Assembly (NCBI GenBank): GCA_001600635.1
Contig: BCKL01000014.1
Coordinates: forward strand, 634,202 to 698,201
DNA: 64,000 nt
Direction of reading: 5' to 3'
Source: Leucosporidium creatinivorum
Lineage: Eukaryota; Basidiomycota; Microbotryomycetes; Leucosporidiales; Leucosporidiaceae
Shown here: positions 11,246 to 22,796 of the stretch, piece by piece
Position numbering within the stretch: the first letter of the stretch is position 1
Layout: each line of letters begins with the position of its first letter
Notes under the pieces: generated by a model
Told to the model about the DNA's origin: nothing
Seen by the model: only the letters and a program-made list of their open reading frames with translations
Database searches by the model: none
Made by a program: the position numbers and the translations under genes

Positions 11246-12927
11246 ATGGAAGTGCACCCTTCTCGCGCTGGATTAGTACCAGCAGACAGCGCTGCTCGTC
11301 CTCAAGCAGGCGACTATCATAGTACACGAGGCCGTTCTCGCACTCGTTCTCGCTCTCCCCCTCCTCATCTCCAACAGCAGCAGCGTCGCTCTCGTTCGCC
11401 GCCTCCTCATCAATCTTCAAGGGGAGGAGAGCGTAGGGCTTCTCCTTCTTACGACGCCTATCAAGGCAGGAGGGACGACTACAGAGGAGGGCCACCTCAA
11501 GGAGGAGGAGGAGGGTATGAGGGTCGTCGTCGGACGCCAGACCGCGAGCTGGGAGACGGTTACGGCTATGGAAACAGAGGAGGAGGGCAGGGCAGGCCAA
11601 TGGACGGTCAAGGGGGTGCAAGGGGAGGATACGGTGGGCAACAAGGGGGCTATGGCAGGGGACAGCAACAAGCCGGAGGAGGAGCAGATTGGTTCGAGTC
11701 GTAGGTCGCTTCTCGCTCGTTCTCAGGGCAAAGCGCTAGAGCTGACCTACATTTGTACAACTTTACAGACGCCGCAAGGAGCGCGACGCTTCATCCGTCA
11801 CCATCTGGCCTCCTTCACCTCGCGGTCCAGCACGGTGCGTCCTGTCATCTCCCTTTAGCCTCCTACATCCTACTGACTCTCTACATTCCAACAGTGACGC
11901 CTCGCCTTCCGCAAAGGACAAGAAGGACCGCAAATCCTCTTCCTCCTCCAAGCACAAATCATCCTCATCCTCCCGCCGTCGCCGACGCGAATCCTCCGTC
12001 TCCTCCGACTCGTCCTCCGACTCAGAGGATGACCGTCGTCGTCGTTCTTCCAAGCACAAGTCCTCTTCTTCCTCCCGCCACAAGTCCTCCTCTTCCTCGA
12101 GGCACAAGTCTTCATCTTCCCGCCACAAGTCATCGTCGCGCCGAGATGATTCCCCCGAGGGAGAGGAGGAGGGCGAGAGGAAGAGGCGTAGACGTTCAGA
12201 GTCGGAGGTCAGGCCTAAGGCTATTACCGAGGAGCCGGAGGAGGAGGATGATGAGGATGCGTGGGTCGAGAAGGAGGTCGAGAAGGTCGATTTGGAGGGA
12301 GAGGAGGAGGTCGGACCGCTGCCGTTGATGATGCCCGGGAAGCAGGGCAAGAATGCGTATGTCCTCTGTCTCCCTCGCCAGTCCACTCGAGCTCGAACTG
12401 ACATCCTTTCGCTCTCTTTCTCTGCCCCTCCCCCTCTCTGCTGTCGCCCGGCCCTCTCTTCCCCTCCCCCTCCCCGCTCTTCCGCCTCTTTCCCACCTCA
12501 CCTCACCTCAACCCAACAGCTACGGCGGCGCCCTCCTGCGCGGCGAAGGAGCCGCCATGGCCGCCTACGTCGAGAACGACGAGCGCATCCCCCGTCGTGG
12601 AGAGATTGGCATGGAGTCGGACACGATTGAGAAGTTTGAGCAAGCCGGATATGTCATGAGTGGTTCGAGGCATAGGAGGATGAATGCTGTGCGAGTGAGG
12701 AAGGAGAACCAGGTCATTACCGCCGAGGAGAAGAGGGGGATCTTGAAGCTGCAGGCCGAGGAGAAGGCCAAGAGGGAAAATCAGGTGGGTGGTCTTGCGT
12801 TCTTGAGCTCTCTTCGCTGCTACAGGTCGCTGACGCTCCCTCCAATGCGCTACAGATCGTCGCCTCCTTCCGCGAGATGGTCGACCAAAAACTCGGAGGT
12901 CAAGGCGCTTCGCAGTCGCGCGGTTGA
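11246..12927 (+). CDS. NKAP: NKAP-family (SynMuv-product) nuclear RNA-processing protein
   Basis: Five exons (introns 11701-11768, 11835-11894, 12357-12519, 12785-12855) encode 439 residues in frame. The N-terminal two thirds is an RS/RGG-like region: [12 protein letters not shown], Gly-rich [13 protein letters not shown], and long Ser/Lys/Arg/His runs typical of speckle proteins. The conserved C-terminal domain begins near residue 329 with [17 protein letters not shown], continues [25 protein letters not shown](V)RKENQ and ends [14 protein letters not shown], the hallmark of the NKAP/SynMuv family. Animal NKAP binds RNA and spliceosome components and represses transcription; here a role in pre-mRNA splicing is inferred from family. 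The chosen ATG is the first in-frame one after PHB1. Confidence 0.92.
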
Positions 12928-13642
12928 GCTGTCTTTGATGGAGGAGAAAAATGACAGTCGACTTGCCGTATTGCTGTAACACGACTCTTGTGGGCTTTTG
13001 ATCTATCCGTGCTCGCTGGCTAATTCTCGGCTCGCGCTGTCTCGTTCGCGCTCGCTGGCTGGCTTTCAGACCTTGACCTGGCTAGATTGCACTTTGAATG
13101 TCAACAGCTCGGAAGTACAGGCTCAGATAGCTGTGCGAGCTTGTAAGAGAAGCTGTATGCGAGTCGGCAGCCGGACGCCGAGCAGCGGAGCATCGCCGAG
13201 CAGTTCGCGAGAGGGTCCGATACAGTGCTGGCTCCTCTGCTTAAGCTTCAGACACGATCTTGAGGGCTTCTCATCGCCTACAGATCACTCGCACTTTGAA
13301 CAGCCACCTTCCTGCAATTTCAACTCGGCTCTAATACCCTTTCTATTCGCAATTTCCCTCTCTAATCGGCAATTCCGCTCGAGCCCTCGCTTGGCCTTGT
13401 CGCTCGCCCCTCCTCTTCTCTCCCTCCCTTCACTCGCTCGTCAGCTTCGTCTCTCTTCGACCACTTTCGCTCGCTTCGTAAAAGGTCACCCCGTCGACCG
13501 CCCCTCTGTACCCCTTCAGCTCTCTCAGCTCCCCTTCTCAGTAGCTCAGCACACGCCCTGTCCAGCCGCCTCAGCTCGCTCCCCCTCCCAGCTCGTACCA
13601 GCTCTCTTCCGTCTCGCCCAGCCAGGCAGCAAGAGCTACAAG
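12928..13642. other. Intergenic region and CT-rich leader of the G-gamma gene
   Basis: About 715 bp. The second half is strongly pyrimidine-rich (13380-13620), as expected for a basidiomycete promoter/5' UTR. No gene or RNA was recognised. Confidence 0.5.
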
Positions 13643-14148
13643 ATGAACTCCAATCAGAACAAGAAGCCTTCCATGTCGTGTGTTCCCCTCCCTGCCTCCC
13701 TCTTCGGAAGTCTTGAAGCTGACCCGGACCGCTCTGCGTTGAAACAACAGCGAGCTCAAGCTCCGGCGACTGACAGAGCACAACCAGCGCTTACGGGAGG
13801 ATTTGGAGAGGCAGAGGGTTAGGGTCTCGGAGGCTTCTGCTTCGTGAGTCTTTCGAGTCTGTGCTGTAGGGCTGCAGAGAGGCGCAGAGGAGGGCGCGAC
13901 CTGCCACGCTGGGCTTTGTCCTCTGCGCTGTCTGGGCGGTTGCTAGTTGAAGTGGAGAGGCAGGATCGGAGCCGAGGGTACAGTACAACAGAAAAGCTGA
14001 CCAACTGAACGCTACATACAGCCTCATCCGCTATTGCAAGACGACGCGGGATTACCTCTGCCCCAGCGTGTGGGGACCAGTGGAGAAGGGCGCCGACCCT
14101 TATGCCAACCAGAGCAGTGGAGGAGGAGGATGCTGTTTGATTCAGTAG
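13643..14148 (+). CDS. STE18: Heterotrimeric G-protein gamma subunit with CAAX end
   Basis: Three exons (35, 93 and 127 nt; introns 13678-13750 and 13844-14021) give an 84-residue protein, too broken up to appear as a single open frame. It carries the GGL-domain pattern of fungal G-gamma: [20 protein letters not shown] coiled coil, [17 protein letters not shown], then [15 protein letters not shown], and ends GGGGCCLIQ. The final CLIQ is a CAAX box for prenylation, and the preceding Cys is a palmitoylation candidate. It would pair with a WD40 G-beta to anchor it at the plasma membrane in pheromone or nutrient signalling. Intron 2 is long for this locus (178 nt) with a GCTGACC branch site. Confidence 0.93.
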
Positions 14149-14736
14149 GCGTGGGCTTTTTGTCGCCCTACAGAAGGAGGAGGAGGACAGCTGCGCCGAG
14201 CAGGAGCCGAGACTGGCGCCCCAGGAGAATGGGACATCGCGCTCAAGATATACCCACAAGATACCCCTTCCACCCTTTCTCAACCTTTCATTTCTATCGC
14301 CGTACACTCTTTTCCGACCGCCCTACATCACCACCGCCCACACCCTCTTCAATTCCGCTCGACCCTCCCTCCCACTCCGCCGTTCCCCTCCCGCCGTCGT
14401 TTTCAACACACACCACCACGTCCGTTTTTCCGTTTACAATCCCCCCTACTACTAGTCTGCAAGCTGTGATTCATATATCGTCGTTTCCTTTTCCAGCTCG
14501 GGCTTGGGCAGGTGCTGAGAGCTGGAGCACCGAGAGCGAGCAGGAAGACGCGAATCTGAGCGCGGAGAGGTGGGAGTACTGCAGAGGAGGAGAAGCGAAT
14601 GTGTGGAGCTACTTACGAGCCATAAAGCTGCCTCCGAAAGGCCTCGAGAATCGCGAAGCCCCTCTCCTTCCGCTCGACTTGGCCGTTACGCTCGCTCTCC
14701 CTCTTTCTCTTTCAACCGATCTGCACCTCACCAGCG
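14149..14736. other. Intergenic region upstream of EDC3
   Basis: About 590 bp, CT-rich around 14270-14420 and 14660-14720. It is the probable promoter and leader of EDC3; nothing else was recognised. Confidence 0.5.
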
Positions 14737-17236
14737 ATGGCCTCCTCGTTCATCGGTCTCCCTGTACTGCTCTCCCTCCGTTCAGGCCTCTCGCTACGGG
14801 GTACAGTCCAATCCGTCAACGCCGTCCAAGGGACCATCGTCTTGTCCTCCTCGCACTTGTTCCAACCGGGACAGGATACAGAGAGGGAGGAAGAGGGGGA
14901 ATATTTGGGGACGAGGGCTGTAGGGAGGGATGAAGTGAAAGGGTTGGAGGTCGTCAGTGTGCCCAACAAGGGGATCCAGGTGAGTTGTTGCCGTTGAATG
15001 AGAGCGGAAGAGCGAGGGAGTGGGCTGCAGCGTGGGGCATTGCTGCAGTAGATTCTGTAGCACTACAGCTACATCTGTGCACCCTTGCTGCCCCTGCTCG
15101 CCTCCTCCGAAGCCTGCAGATCGACCGCTGACGTCTCGCTCTCTCCCAGCAGCAGCAACAGCAGCCTCGCGAGTCCTACGCCCCTTCACCTTCCTACGAC
15201 CTCCCCGCCCAATCACCTCTCTACACCTCCCTTGAAGAGGATTTGTCCTCCTCCCCTGGTCCTGGATCTCGGCAGCAAAAGCAAAAGACCCCGAGGCGGA
15301 ATGGCGGAGGAGGGAGGAAGGCAAAAGGACAGCAGTATGGTGCTGGTGGAGGGTTCGAGACGGGGAATGAGGCGGATGAGAGTACTGCGGGGTGGGAGGA
15401 GGGAAGGGGTAGTCGGGGAGGGGTGAGTCGGAGCGAGCTTGGTCGGCGCCGAGAAGGGCATCTTGTCGAGAAATCAAGCGCCATAGAGCTGACTTCTGTT
15501 ACTCGCCTCGTTTGCTTCCCTTCTCTAATCGTTTCGCAGGATGGTAGTGAGCTCCCTCGTTCTTCTCTCTTGCTCTTCTGCTCGGCGCTGACCCACCTTC
15601 CCTCACAGCTCGGCGCCGCAACGCACCTCAATCTTCGCACTCGCAGTCATCCTCGTACCATTCCCAACAGCAGCAGCAGCAGCCGCACCCGCATCCCCAG
15701 CAGCCTTCGTTCGACGAGGAGTTCGACTTCGGCGCTGGACTGAGGAGCTTCAACAAGAAGGCGGTCTTTGAGGAGATTCGGGTGGGTGTTGCTTGTCCTA
15801 CTTCTTTCCTTGCTCGTCGCTGACCCTCGCTCTACCTATCCTCCTCGAACCCTCCGCCTATCCTCCCCTCGCTCGCTCGCTCATCCACAGGCGCAAGACC
15901 TAACCGACCCCTCCTCCCTCCTCGTCTCGCACAACCGCTCCTCCCCTCACCCCCACGCCTCAAACCCCAAGATGGTCAAAATGCGGCCCAACGAATCGGT
16001 CCTCTCCTCCGACGAACTGGAGAGGCAACAGGAAGAGGGAAGGGTGGCGTTTGAGAAATTGGCGATGTTCGGAAGAGAGGGAGATGAGAGTGGTGAGGAA
16101 GAGGGAGAGGAGGAGGGCATGATCACGGCGCCTGAGGAGGAGGAAGAGGAGGAGCCGGAGCAGGGAGGAGGGAGTGGGTGGGTTAGTAAGAGGAGCGGAC
16201 GACAGGTGAAGGCGGTTAGTAGGCGGGAGTGGGATGAGGTGCTGGGTGTCGCAGATGTATGTCTATCTCACTCGTTCTTGCTCTCTTACGCTCGCTGATT
16301 TGCTGAGGAACCCCTCGCCGAGCAGATTGAATCGCTCCCCTCGCCCTCCGCACGCCTGCACACCTCCGCACACTCCCTCACATCATTCCTCCTCTCCCTA
16401 CCTTCATCCTCCACCACCAGTATCGTTCTCCTCATCAACGCTCCGACGAAAGGCGAGCTCGTCCTCCGCGCTGGAGTACACTTGCTCAACCGAGGATGGA
16501 AGGTTACGGCGTGGGTCAGTAAGGGCGTAAGCGGCGGAATGGGCGAGGGACTGAAAGAGGGTCTGAGAGTGGTGAGTCGCGTTCTGTCTCGTTTCCCCTC
16601 ATCCTGCCTTCTCGGCGAAGTCAGCTCGTCGAGCTGCTCGACGACAGCAAGCTGACCTTTATTCCACCCTACAGTTCTCCACCTCCTCCGGCCGCATTGT
16701 TCGCTCCCTCGGCGATCTGTCCCCGTCCTACGACATGATCATCGATGCCCTCTCGGACGATGAGGAGGGAGTGCAGATGAGCGTGGAGGAGATGGCGGCT
16801 GCGAGGTGGGCGAATGAGAGGGATGCGGAGGTGGTTTGTGTGGACTGCCCGTGGGGAAGGGAGAGGGAGAGTGGTGAGTCTTGTTTCGCTGTGCTTCCTC
16901 CCTCTTTAAGCCGACTCGCCTCGCTGGGCTTTCGCTCGAGTCGTCCTCGCCATTTCTCTTCGAAACAGCGCTGACCGCTTCCCTACTTTATCATCAGGCG
17001 CACCCCTCACCCCCACCCCCCTCCAACCGACCTACCTCCTCTCCCTCGGCGCTCTCCGGCACCTCTCCATCACCCTCGCCTCCCAATCCTCTTCGGCGCC
17101 CGAGCTCGCAGTATTGGACGTAGGCATCCCACCTCATTTGTGGGCGAGGTGTGGTGTACAGGGCTTCGAGCCTGCGGGCGGACAGTCAGGGATGGTTTGG
17201 GAGGAGGGGTGGTGGACGGGCGTTGTGTGGAGGTAG
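14737..17236 (+). CDS. EDC3: Enhancer of mRNA decapping 3 (EDC3)
   Basis: Eight exons total 581 codons in frame: 14737-14979, 15150-15422, 15540-15543, 15609-15781, 15891-16256, 16326-16571, 16675-16873 and 16998-17236. An N-terminal Lsm-like domain (residues ~1-80: LSLRSGLSLRGTVQSVNA, TIVLSSSHLFQPG) is followed by a Gln/Ser-rich linker. The FDF motif (FDEEFDFGAGLRSFNKKAVF, ~207-228) and an acidic linker come next. The C-terminal YjeF-N Rossmann domain includes SIVLLINAPTKGELVLRAGVHLL, YDMIIDALSDD and LAVLDVGIPPHLW. EDC3 binds Dcp2 and Dhh1 and scaffolds P-bodies. The third exon appears to be only four nucleotides (GATG); without it the FDF part is out of frame. The gene ends about 100 bp before the left arm of the Argonaute inverted repeat. 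Confidence 0.9.
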
Positions 17237-17337
17237 ATAAGTGGATGGATGGAAGGAAGGAGAGAGAGGCATATGATGAATTATACTGCAAGCGGTCTTG
17301 GAAGAGCAGCAGAACGGAGCAGCCAGGCTGGCGAAGC

Positions 17338-20083
17338 GGAAGATGAGGGGAGGAGGAAGCAGAAAGAGAGCAGACCGACCTTCTCGCTTGCTGAGTGAGA
17401 CACTACTGAGGCGCAATCAGATCACAAAGACTTCTCCTTCTGCCATCGAAGCAGGCGTGACCGATACGGGACTGTCCTGCAAGCCAGCAGACGTCGCCAT
17501 TAATCTTCTCGGCGCCGCTCGGACCCTCTCGCTCGGAGATGATGAGGGCACTAAAAGGAGTCGATTGCGAAGGTAAAACGCGGCAGGTAGAGCGAGGAGG
17601 GAGTAACGAGGGGAGAGCCTATCAAGCGAGTGGAGACNGAGATGGTCCACTACATGTAGAAGAGCGCGGCGGCCTGGTTGGGGTGAATGGCCTGCGAGAG
17701 ATTTCGGCGAAGGGCGGGGGAGTCAGCTCTTGTTGGCTCGGCAGCAGCAAATGAAAGAGCCCACCTTGATCTTCTGGCGGTACTCAGTCATCTTGGCACG
17801 GCGCTGCTCGTCGGCCGAGGCTCCCGAGTGCGAAGAGATGGCGGAGGCGGCGTCGTCGGCTTCCGTGTTGAGGTAGAGGCAGGCCCTCGTCGCGACTGTG
17901 GTGGTGTGAGAGGGTCAGTTAGTTTTGATGAGAGACATTTAGGAACTACTCACGGCGATCGGCGTCTGCGAGGGTTCAGGAGCGGGTCAGCTCGATTCGG
18001 CGAGAGGTCGGGGAGACAAGCCTGCGAGGAGCTGGGAAGGGAGAGACGTACAGTAGGCAGGCGTAGCGTAGCTGACGGACCTCGTGCAGCGAGCGTAGGT
18101 GTAGCAAAGGTTGTAGACGAGCTGCTGGAGGACGTCGGCCGAGAACTTGGAGTCGTCGACGAGAACGGTGTAGTGCGCCGAGCGACTCGTGCCGAGGAGG
18201 GAAGCGTGCGATTGAGTATACCAGTCGAACGTGTAGGCGCTGGTAATTTGCTGGTCGACGGTGGTCTGTTGGGGAAGGCGAATCAGCGCTCAGTGCGGCG
18301 ACCTCTAAGCTAGCTCGCAAGTCGACTCACTCCGGCTGGGACGTTTCCGGTCCTATCGGCGTCTCCGTCACGCACAGGGAAGAGGCTAATGTGGTGCCTC
18401 TTGCCGCAGACGATGTAGGTGATCTCGCTGCGAAAGGGGAGCGAGGTCAGTTTCGGCGTTCTCAGCTTGGCGTTCTTCGACCTCAGAGAACGTCAAGAAG
18501 CTTACGGTTTGTAGGCCGTCTCCAACGTCTGGCACGCAGCCCTGATAGCACTGATCTCTTGATCGATGACTTGAGCGAACTGACCCTGTGTAGGTGTGAC
18601 AGCAGGCGTCAGCTCGGCGCTCGCAAGAAGGCAAGCTCGGCGCTCGTAAGCTGTTAGGTACAAAGGTACGTACCTCGGAGACGCCGTCTCGGAAGAAGAT
18701 CAACTTTCGAAGGAGGGATATCAGCTCGAACGTAATGGCGAGCTGTCGAGAGCGATGACTTGCGCGCTGAGGCTTGACTTTGAGGCTCTTGTGGAATTGC
18801 CTGAGCAGTTCTTTCAGCATCTCGCCGATCTCACCGATGTACTCTTGCCTCGAGGGCTGGAGCTTGATCGACGACCCGTAGTTGGTGAACTGTGGAGGAG
18901 AGGGAAGGTCAGCGCGGGTGGAGTCGACGACCGCCGAAGTAGCCTTGCCTCCTTGTTGATCGTTCCGACGAGGGCGGCAACGGAAGGAGCGAACGATCCG
19001 GGCGCCGGGTGGGAGACGTCGATACCCTGTGGCGGACGGAATGGTCAGCGAGGACTGAAGCTAGCCGAGCGAAGAGCGCACGAAGATCATCTGCGAAAGC
19101 ATGCGGTCAGCTAGATGTCGCTCGACGAAGGGCAAAGATACCAACGGTGGGTTTTCCGGCGACGGCGGGACCGAGGTTCACGACCGAGTTGGTCCCGTTC
19201 AGCTTGACGTTGACCTTCATGGCCACATTGGCGTAGTCTGAGAGGCAGCGCCGAGGTCAGCTTCTCCTCGCCAAGTTCAAGCCTTCGAGACGTACATTGA
19301 GGGTTGCCGCGCTTGACCTTGGGTATAGCGAGGCACTGAGTAGAGACGCCGACTTCTTGATCGCCGAAGCGCTGAGAGCGAGGAAGATCAGCGAGGAGTT
19401 CGCCGAGTCGGCTGCGACTGGCTCACCTTGATCGCCGCGTATTCGTCGCAGGGCTTGCGAGGGAGGTAGCAGACGAAGAGTTGAGGGATCTGGGCGAACT
19501 GCTTCTTGGCCTCGTCCTTCATGTACTGAGCGATGTTGTTCGGGTGGACTCCCGCTCCGTAGACGATGCTCGGCTGCTGAGTAGCGACGCGGATACCTGC
19601 GAAAGGGCGAGAGTGAGAACCGCTCATCCGGCGAAGAGAGACGAATGAAGCTCACCAGTCTTGGAGAGGCCCTCGATGAAGCCTTGCAAGCTCGTCTGCA
19701 CGTCGCGGCGAGGAAAGTACTGCTCTCGGTCGAAGACAAAGACCATCCAACGCTCAATAGGAATGGCGGTCTTGGAGAATTGAAGTCCTCGCAAGTCCCA
19801 GGTTCCGGCGCCGGGAGTGACGGTCTTGTTCTTGTAGCTGACTTGGGGCGGAGGGAGGATGCGAGCGGGCACTTCCATCGGGGTCGTCTCGATCTGGAGT
19901 CCCCACTGGTTGAGGGGAGAGCCGGCGTTGGTTAGTCGGATCTTCTCGATGCCCTTGCGAAGGAGGGGAATGCGCTCGCGCGGTCTGTGGGTCGGAAAGC
20001 GAAGGGTCAGCTCGGCGCTCGGCGTTGAGGAGAGCGATGAGGAAGACGTGCGCGATAGTCGTGAACTTGAGCGACTCGGCAGT
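17338..20083 (-). repeat. Left arm of 2,746-bp perfect inverted repeat
   Basis: Every position x here pairs with 44731-x in the right arm (24648-27393). No difference was found in the stretches compared, including introns, 3' flank and the ambiguous N (17638 here, 27093 there). At the outer edge the match ends with one mismatch followed by a further ten matching bases (to 17328); at the inner edge identity decays after 20083. Spacer between the arms is 4,564 bp. Confidence 0.95.
17650..20083 (-). pseudogene. Inverted partial copy of Argonaute (end of PAZ to stop codon), no 5' half
   Basis: This minus-strand copy contains the L2, MID and PIWI coding exons and all their introns exactly as in the full gene, from residues [10 protein letters not shown] to the final ALFYM stop. 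It lacks the start, N domain and most of PAZ. On its 5' side the sequence at 20084 onward is unrelated to an Argonaute exon, and no promoter or alternative start is evident. It cannot make a whole Argonaute. Transcription on the plus strand through it, for instance read-through from EDC3, would be antisense to Argonaute mRNA. It may also not exist in the genome if the arm is an assembly duplicate. Confidence 0.8.
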
Positions 20084-20944
20084 TTGGGTGGGACGTAAGG
20101 ATGATGAGTGAGGACAAAGTGCTTCCAGATCGCTCGGTTTAGCTTAGGAGGGCGTCTCTTCTACGGCGCGATCTTGACCGGTGTGGCGAGAGACCAGTGG
20201 CGCGAGGAGGATAGGTAGCGGGCTAGCTGACATCGCCATGAGAAGACCATCTCTGTTCCCCCGCGGGACAGCAGGTGTAGCCATCGCAGGCTGGGCTGGG
20301 CGGAAAGCAGGAGCTCGGCCATCCTTTGCTCGGCAATTTGCTGGTGGAGCAGTCTGCCGGAGGGGAGAGTTGACTCCTTCTTCTGTCTGACAGCACATTC
20401 TTGAGCCGCTTTTCGAGCTACAGCAAGCTTTCAGCCTACCGGCTCGACTACAGCCTGCCGCCGTTCGCAGCTTCCCTCGCCGAGGTAGCCTTGTGCAGGC
20501 AAAGGTGGCTAGCGATGTAGTCCACTATGCTATACTCAAGAGGAGCTACACAGCTCTTGCTGCGCTACATCTTCCCTCCCACCCTTAACCGATAGACTCA
20601 TCTCTCGCGCCTCAACGTCTCTTTCCCTCCTCGCATTTCCTCGTCTTTCGTTCTCTCGACTCGCCGTGTTCGTGGTCCCTGGATTCTGATACTGTACAGG
20701 AGGAGACCTTACTGCTAGCCGGGCTCATCTCAACGGAAGCGCGCGGCCGTCCTAGCGGGCTTGCAGTTGACGCAGCTTCTGTTCTCGCGCTTAGGTGAGT
20801 TCTCAGCCGGTTTGAGCCCGCACTGCAGCAGGAGGACGTGATGCTCAGCCAGTAGAAGCGCTGCACGCTGTCGGAGCTTCACCAGCGCCATCGCTGACCC
20901 TTCCGCCGCTCACAGATCCTCTGAACCCTGACCTCAAAGCCGAA
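20084..20944. other. Intergenic spacer inside the inverted repeat
   Basis: About 860 bp between the left arm and the mannosyltransferase start. No gene was recognised; CT-rich around 20570-20660. The last ~100 bp contain CAG/GCTGACC elements like those of introns, so a leader intron for the mannosyltransferase is possible. Confidence 0.45.
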
Positions 20945-22509
20945 ATGGCCTACAACACGCGCTCCCTCTCTCCGAAACGAGGAGTAGCAAGACACATCGA
21001 CCGACCTCCGCTCCCCTTCCCCGTCCGGATCTCCATCTTCGCCCTCCTGCTCGTTAGCTCGGTCGTTCTCATCACCTACCTCAATCCTTCACCGTGGCTC
21101 TCAAATCACCCCGCCATCTTCCTCCGACCACCACCGCCAATACCTTCACTCTCGACCTCCGTAACGCCGCCCGTTAAAGGCTGCCAGAACGTCGAGGTCA
21201 CCCGGCTCGAGCGGAGGGAGAAGGCGGCGATTGTGCTCTTGCTGAGGGAGCAGGACCTGGACGACCTTCTCCCGACGCTGAGGAACTTTGAGCAAAGGTT
21301 CAACGCTGCCTTCCGCTATCCTTACGTCTTCATCTCCTCGCCCGACGAAGGGCCCTTCTCCCCCTCCTTTCGATCGTCGGTCCTCGCTAGTCTTCCCTTA
21401 GATGCGGCGGTCAAATGGTCGGTGGTGGATAAAGAGCATTGGCGGATACCGGCGTGGATGGATGAAGAGGAAGTGCGTAGAGGGCTTAGGGAGCAGGAGC
21501 AGCGAGGAGTGCAGTACGCTGGGAGGGAAGGCTATCACCACATGATCCGATGGTACTCGGGGCTGTGGGCTCGGGAGGAGGTACTGCAGAAGTACGATTG
21601 GTACTGGCGCTTGGAGCCAGGGGGTACGTCTTCTCTTGGCTTTGACAACGAGGGCCGAGCTGAGCCCTTCTTCGCCGAACTGCAGTTCGCTTCTACTGCA
21701 CCATCACCTACGACCCCTTCCGCTTCATGGCCCTCCACAACAAAGTCTATGGCTTCGTCATCGCCATCGTGGAGAACATGAACACGATTCCCACCCTCTT
21801 CTCGACGATCAAGAAGTACGCCCAGAGGAAGGGGATCAAGACCGAGGGCAAGGCGCTGTGGGAAGAGTTCTTGAGTAAGAAGGAAGGTGGTGACGAAGAG
21901 GAGGAGTTTACGGGGTGCCACCAATGGACCAACTTCGAGGCAAGTTGTCTATATCCCTGCAGGAGCGGTCGCGAAGGAGGAGCTGCTCGGCGCTGACCTC
22001 CCTCTTGCCTGTAGATTGGAGATCTTCGCTTCTTCCGCTCGGCTCCGTATCAGGATTTGTTTGACGAGCTGGATGCTGCCGGAGGATTTTACACCGAGCG
22101 GGTCAGTTCATCTGCTCCTTCAAGTCGAGCGCCGAGCCGGGCTGATCTTCGACCCTCGCTTCTTTCGCAGTGGGGAGATGCACCGATCCGTTCGCTCGCT
22201 CTTGGCCTTCTTACCGACGTGGATCAAGTGCACTAGTGCGTCGCTCGCTCGTTATACCCTCCCGCCTACCTCTCCCGTCAGCGCCGAGCGTCGCTAACCT
22301 CTCCTCCCTCCAACAGCTTTGAGGACTTTGCCTACCAGCACGACTGGTTTATGCACTGTCCTACCAAGAAGTCGGCCCTCGGCTGCGACTGCCAGTGCCC
22401 GGCTTACTCGAAGGATCCGCTGCCCAAGAACGAGCTTACGGATGTCGACAACGATTGGCGGTTCAGCTGTTTGCCGAGGTGGAGGAAAGCAACGGAAAGG
22501 GTTTGGTAG
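20945..22509 (+). CDS. KTR: GT15-family alpha-1,2-mannosyltransferase (KRE2/MNT1/KTR type)
   Basis: Five exons (introns 21624-21685, 21940-22014, 22102-22170, 22236-22316) encode 425 residues. It has a short cytosolic tail, a signal-anchor helix (PVRISIFALLLVSSVVLITYL, ~27-47) and a luminal catalytic domain. Diagnostic GT15 stretches are KAAIVLLLREQDLDDLLPTL, FNAAFRYPYVFISS, YHHMIRWYSGLW, YDWYWRLEPGVRFYCTITYDP, MNTIPTLFSTIKKYA, CHQWTNFEIGDLRFFRS and GGFYTERWGDAPIRS. Near the C-terminus is HYFEDFAYQHDWFMHCP. Such enzymes extend O- and N-linked mannans in the Golgi. Intron 2 begins with GC. The gene lies wholly in the spacer between the two Argonaute repeat arms. Confidence 0.95.
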
Positions 22510-22796
22510 GCTGTAATGGAGCATGGCTTATCTTACAGCTCCGGGCTACCTCGAGACGAAGCTGAGAGAGCGAACCCCCGAGCGAGCGCCGAGCCCCTTG
22601 AGGTTGACTTTGGAGCCGTTTAGAGTACAGCTAGCACCTGCAGCTCTACTCTACCTTTCTCCACCTATCGTTTCGACAGCCAGAAAATCTGCTCGACCCA
22701 AGTCGTCAGCGAAAGGTCACAGCGCGTCCGCCTTCACGCTTTCCTTCCCGCTTCTCACCCTACTTCTCGCTGCACCTCACCCAGCGACCACCAGCG

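Noticed and set aside
17687-18313. 208-codon plus-strand frame in the left repeat arm (and its mirror at 26418-27044, minus strand)
   Set aside because: It lies opposite the PIWI exons and introns of Argonaute; no family motif and it crosses real splice sites.
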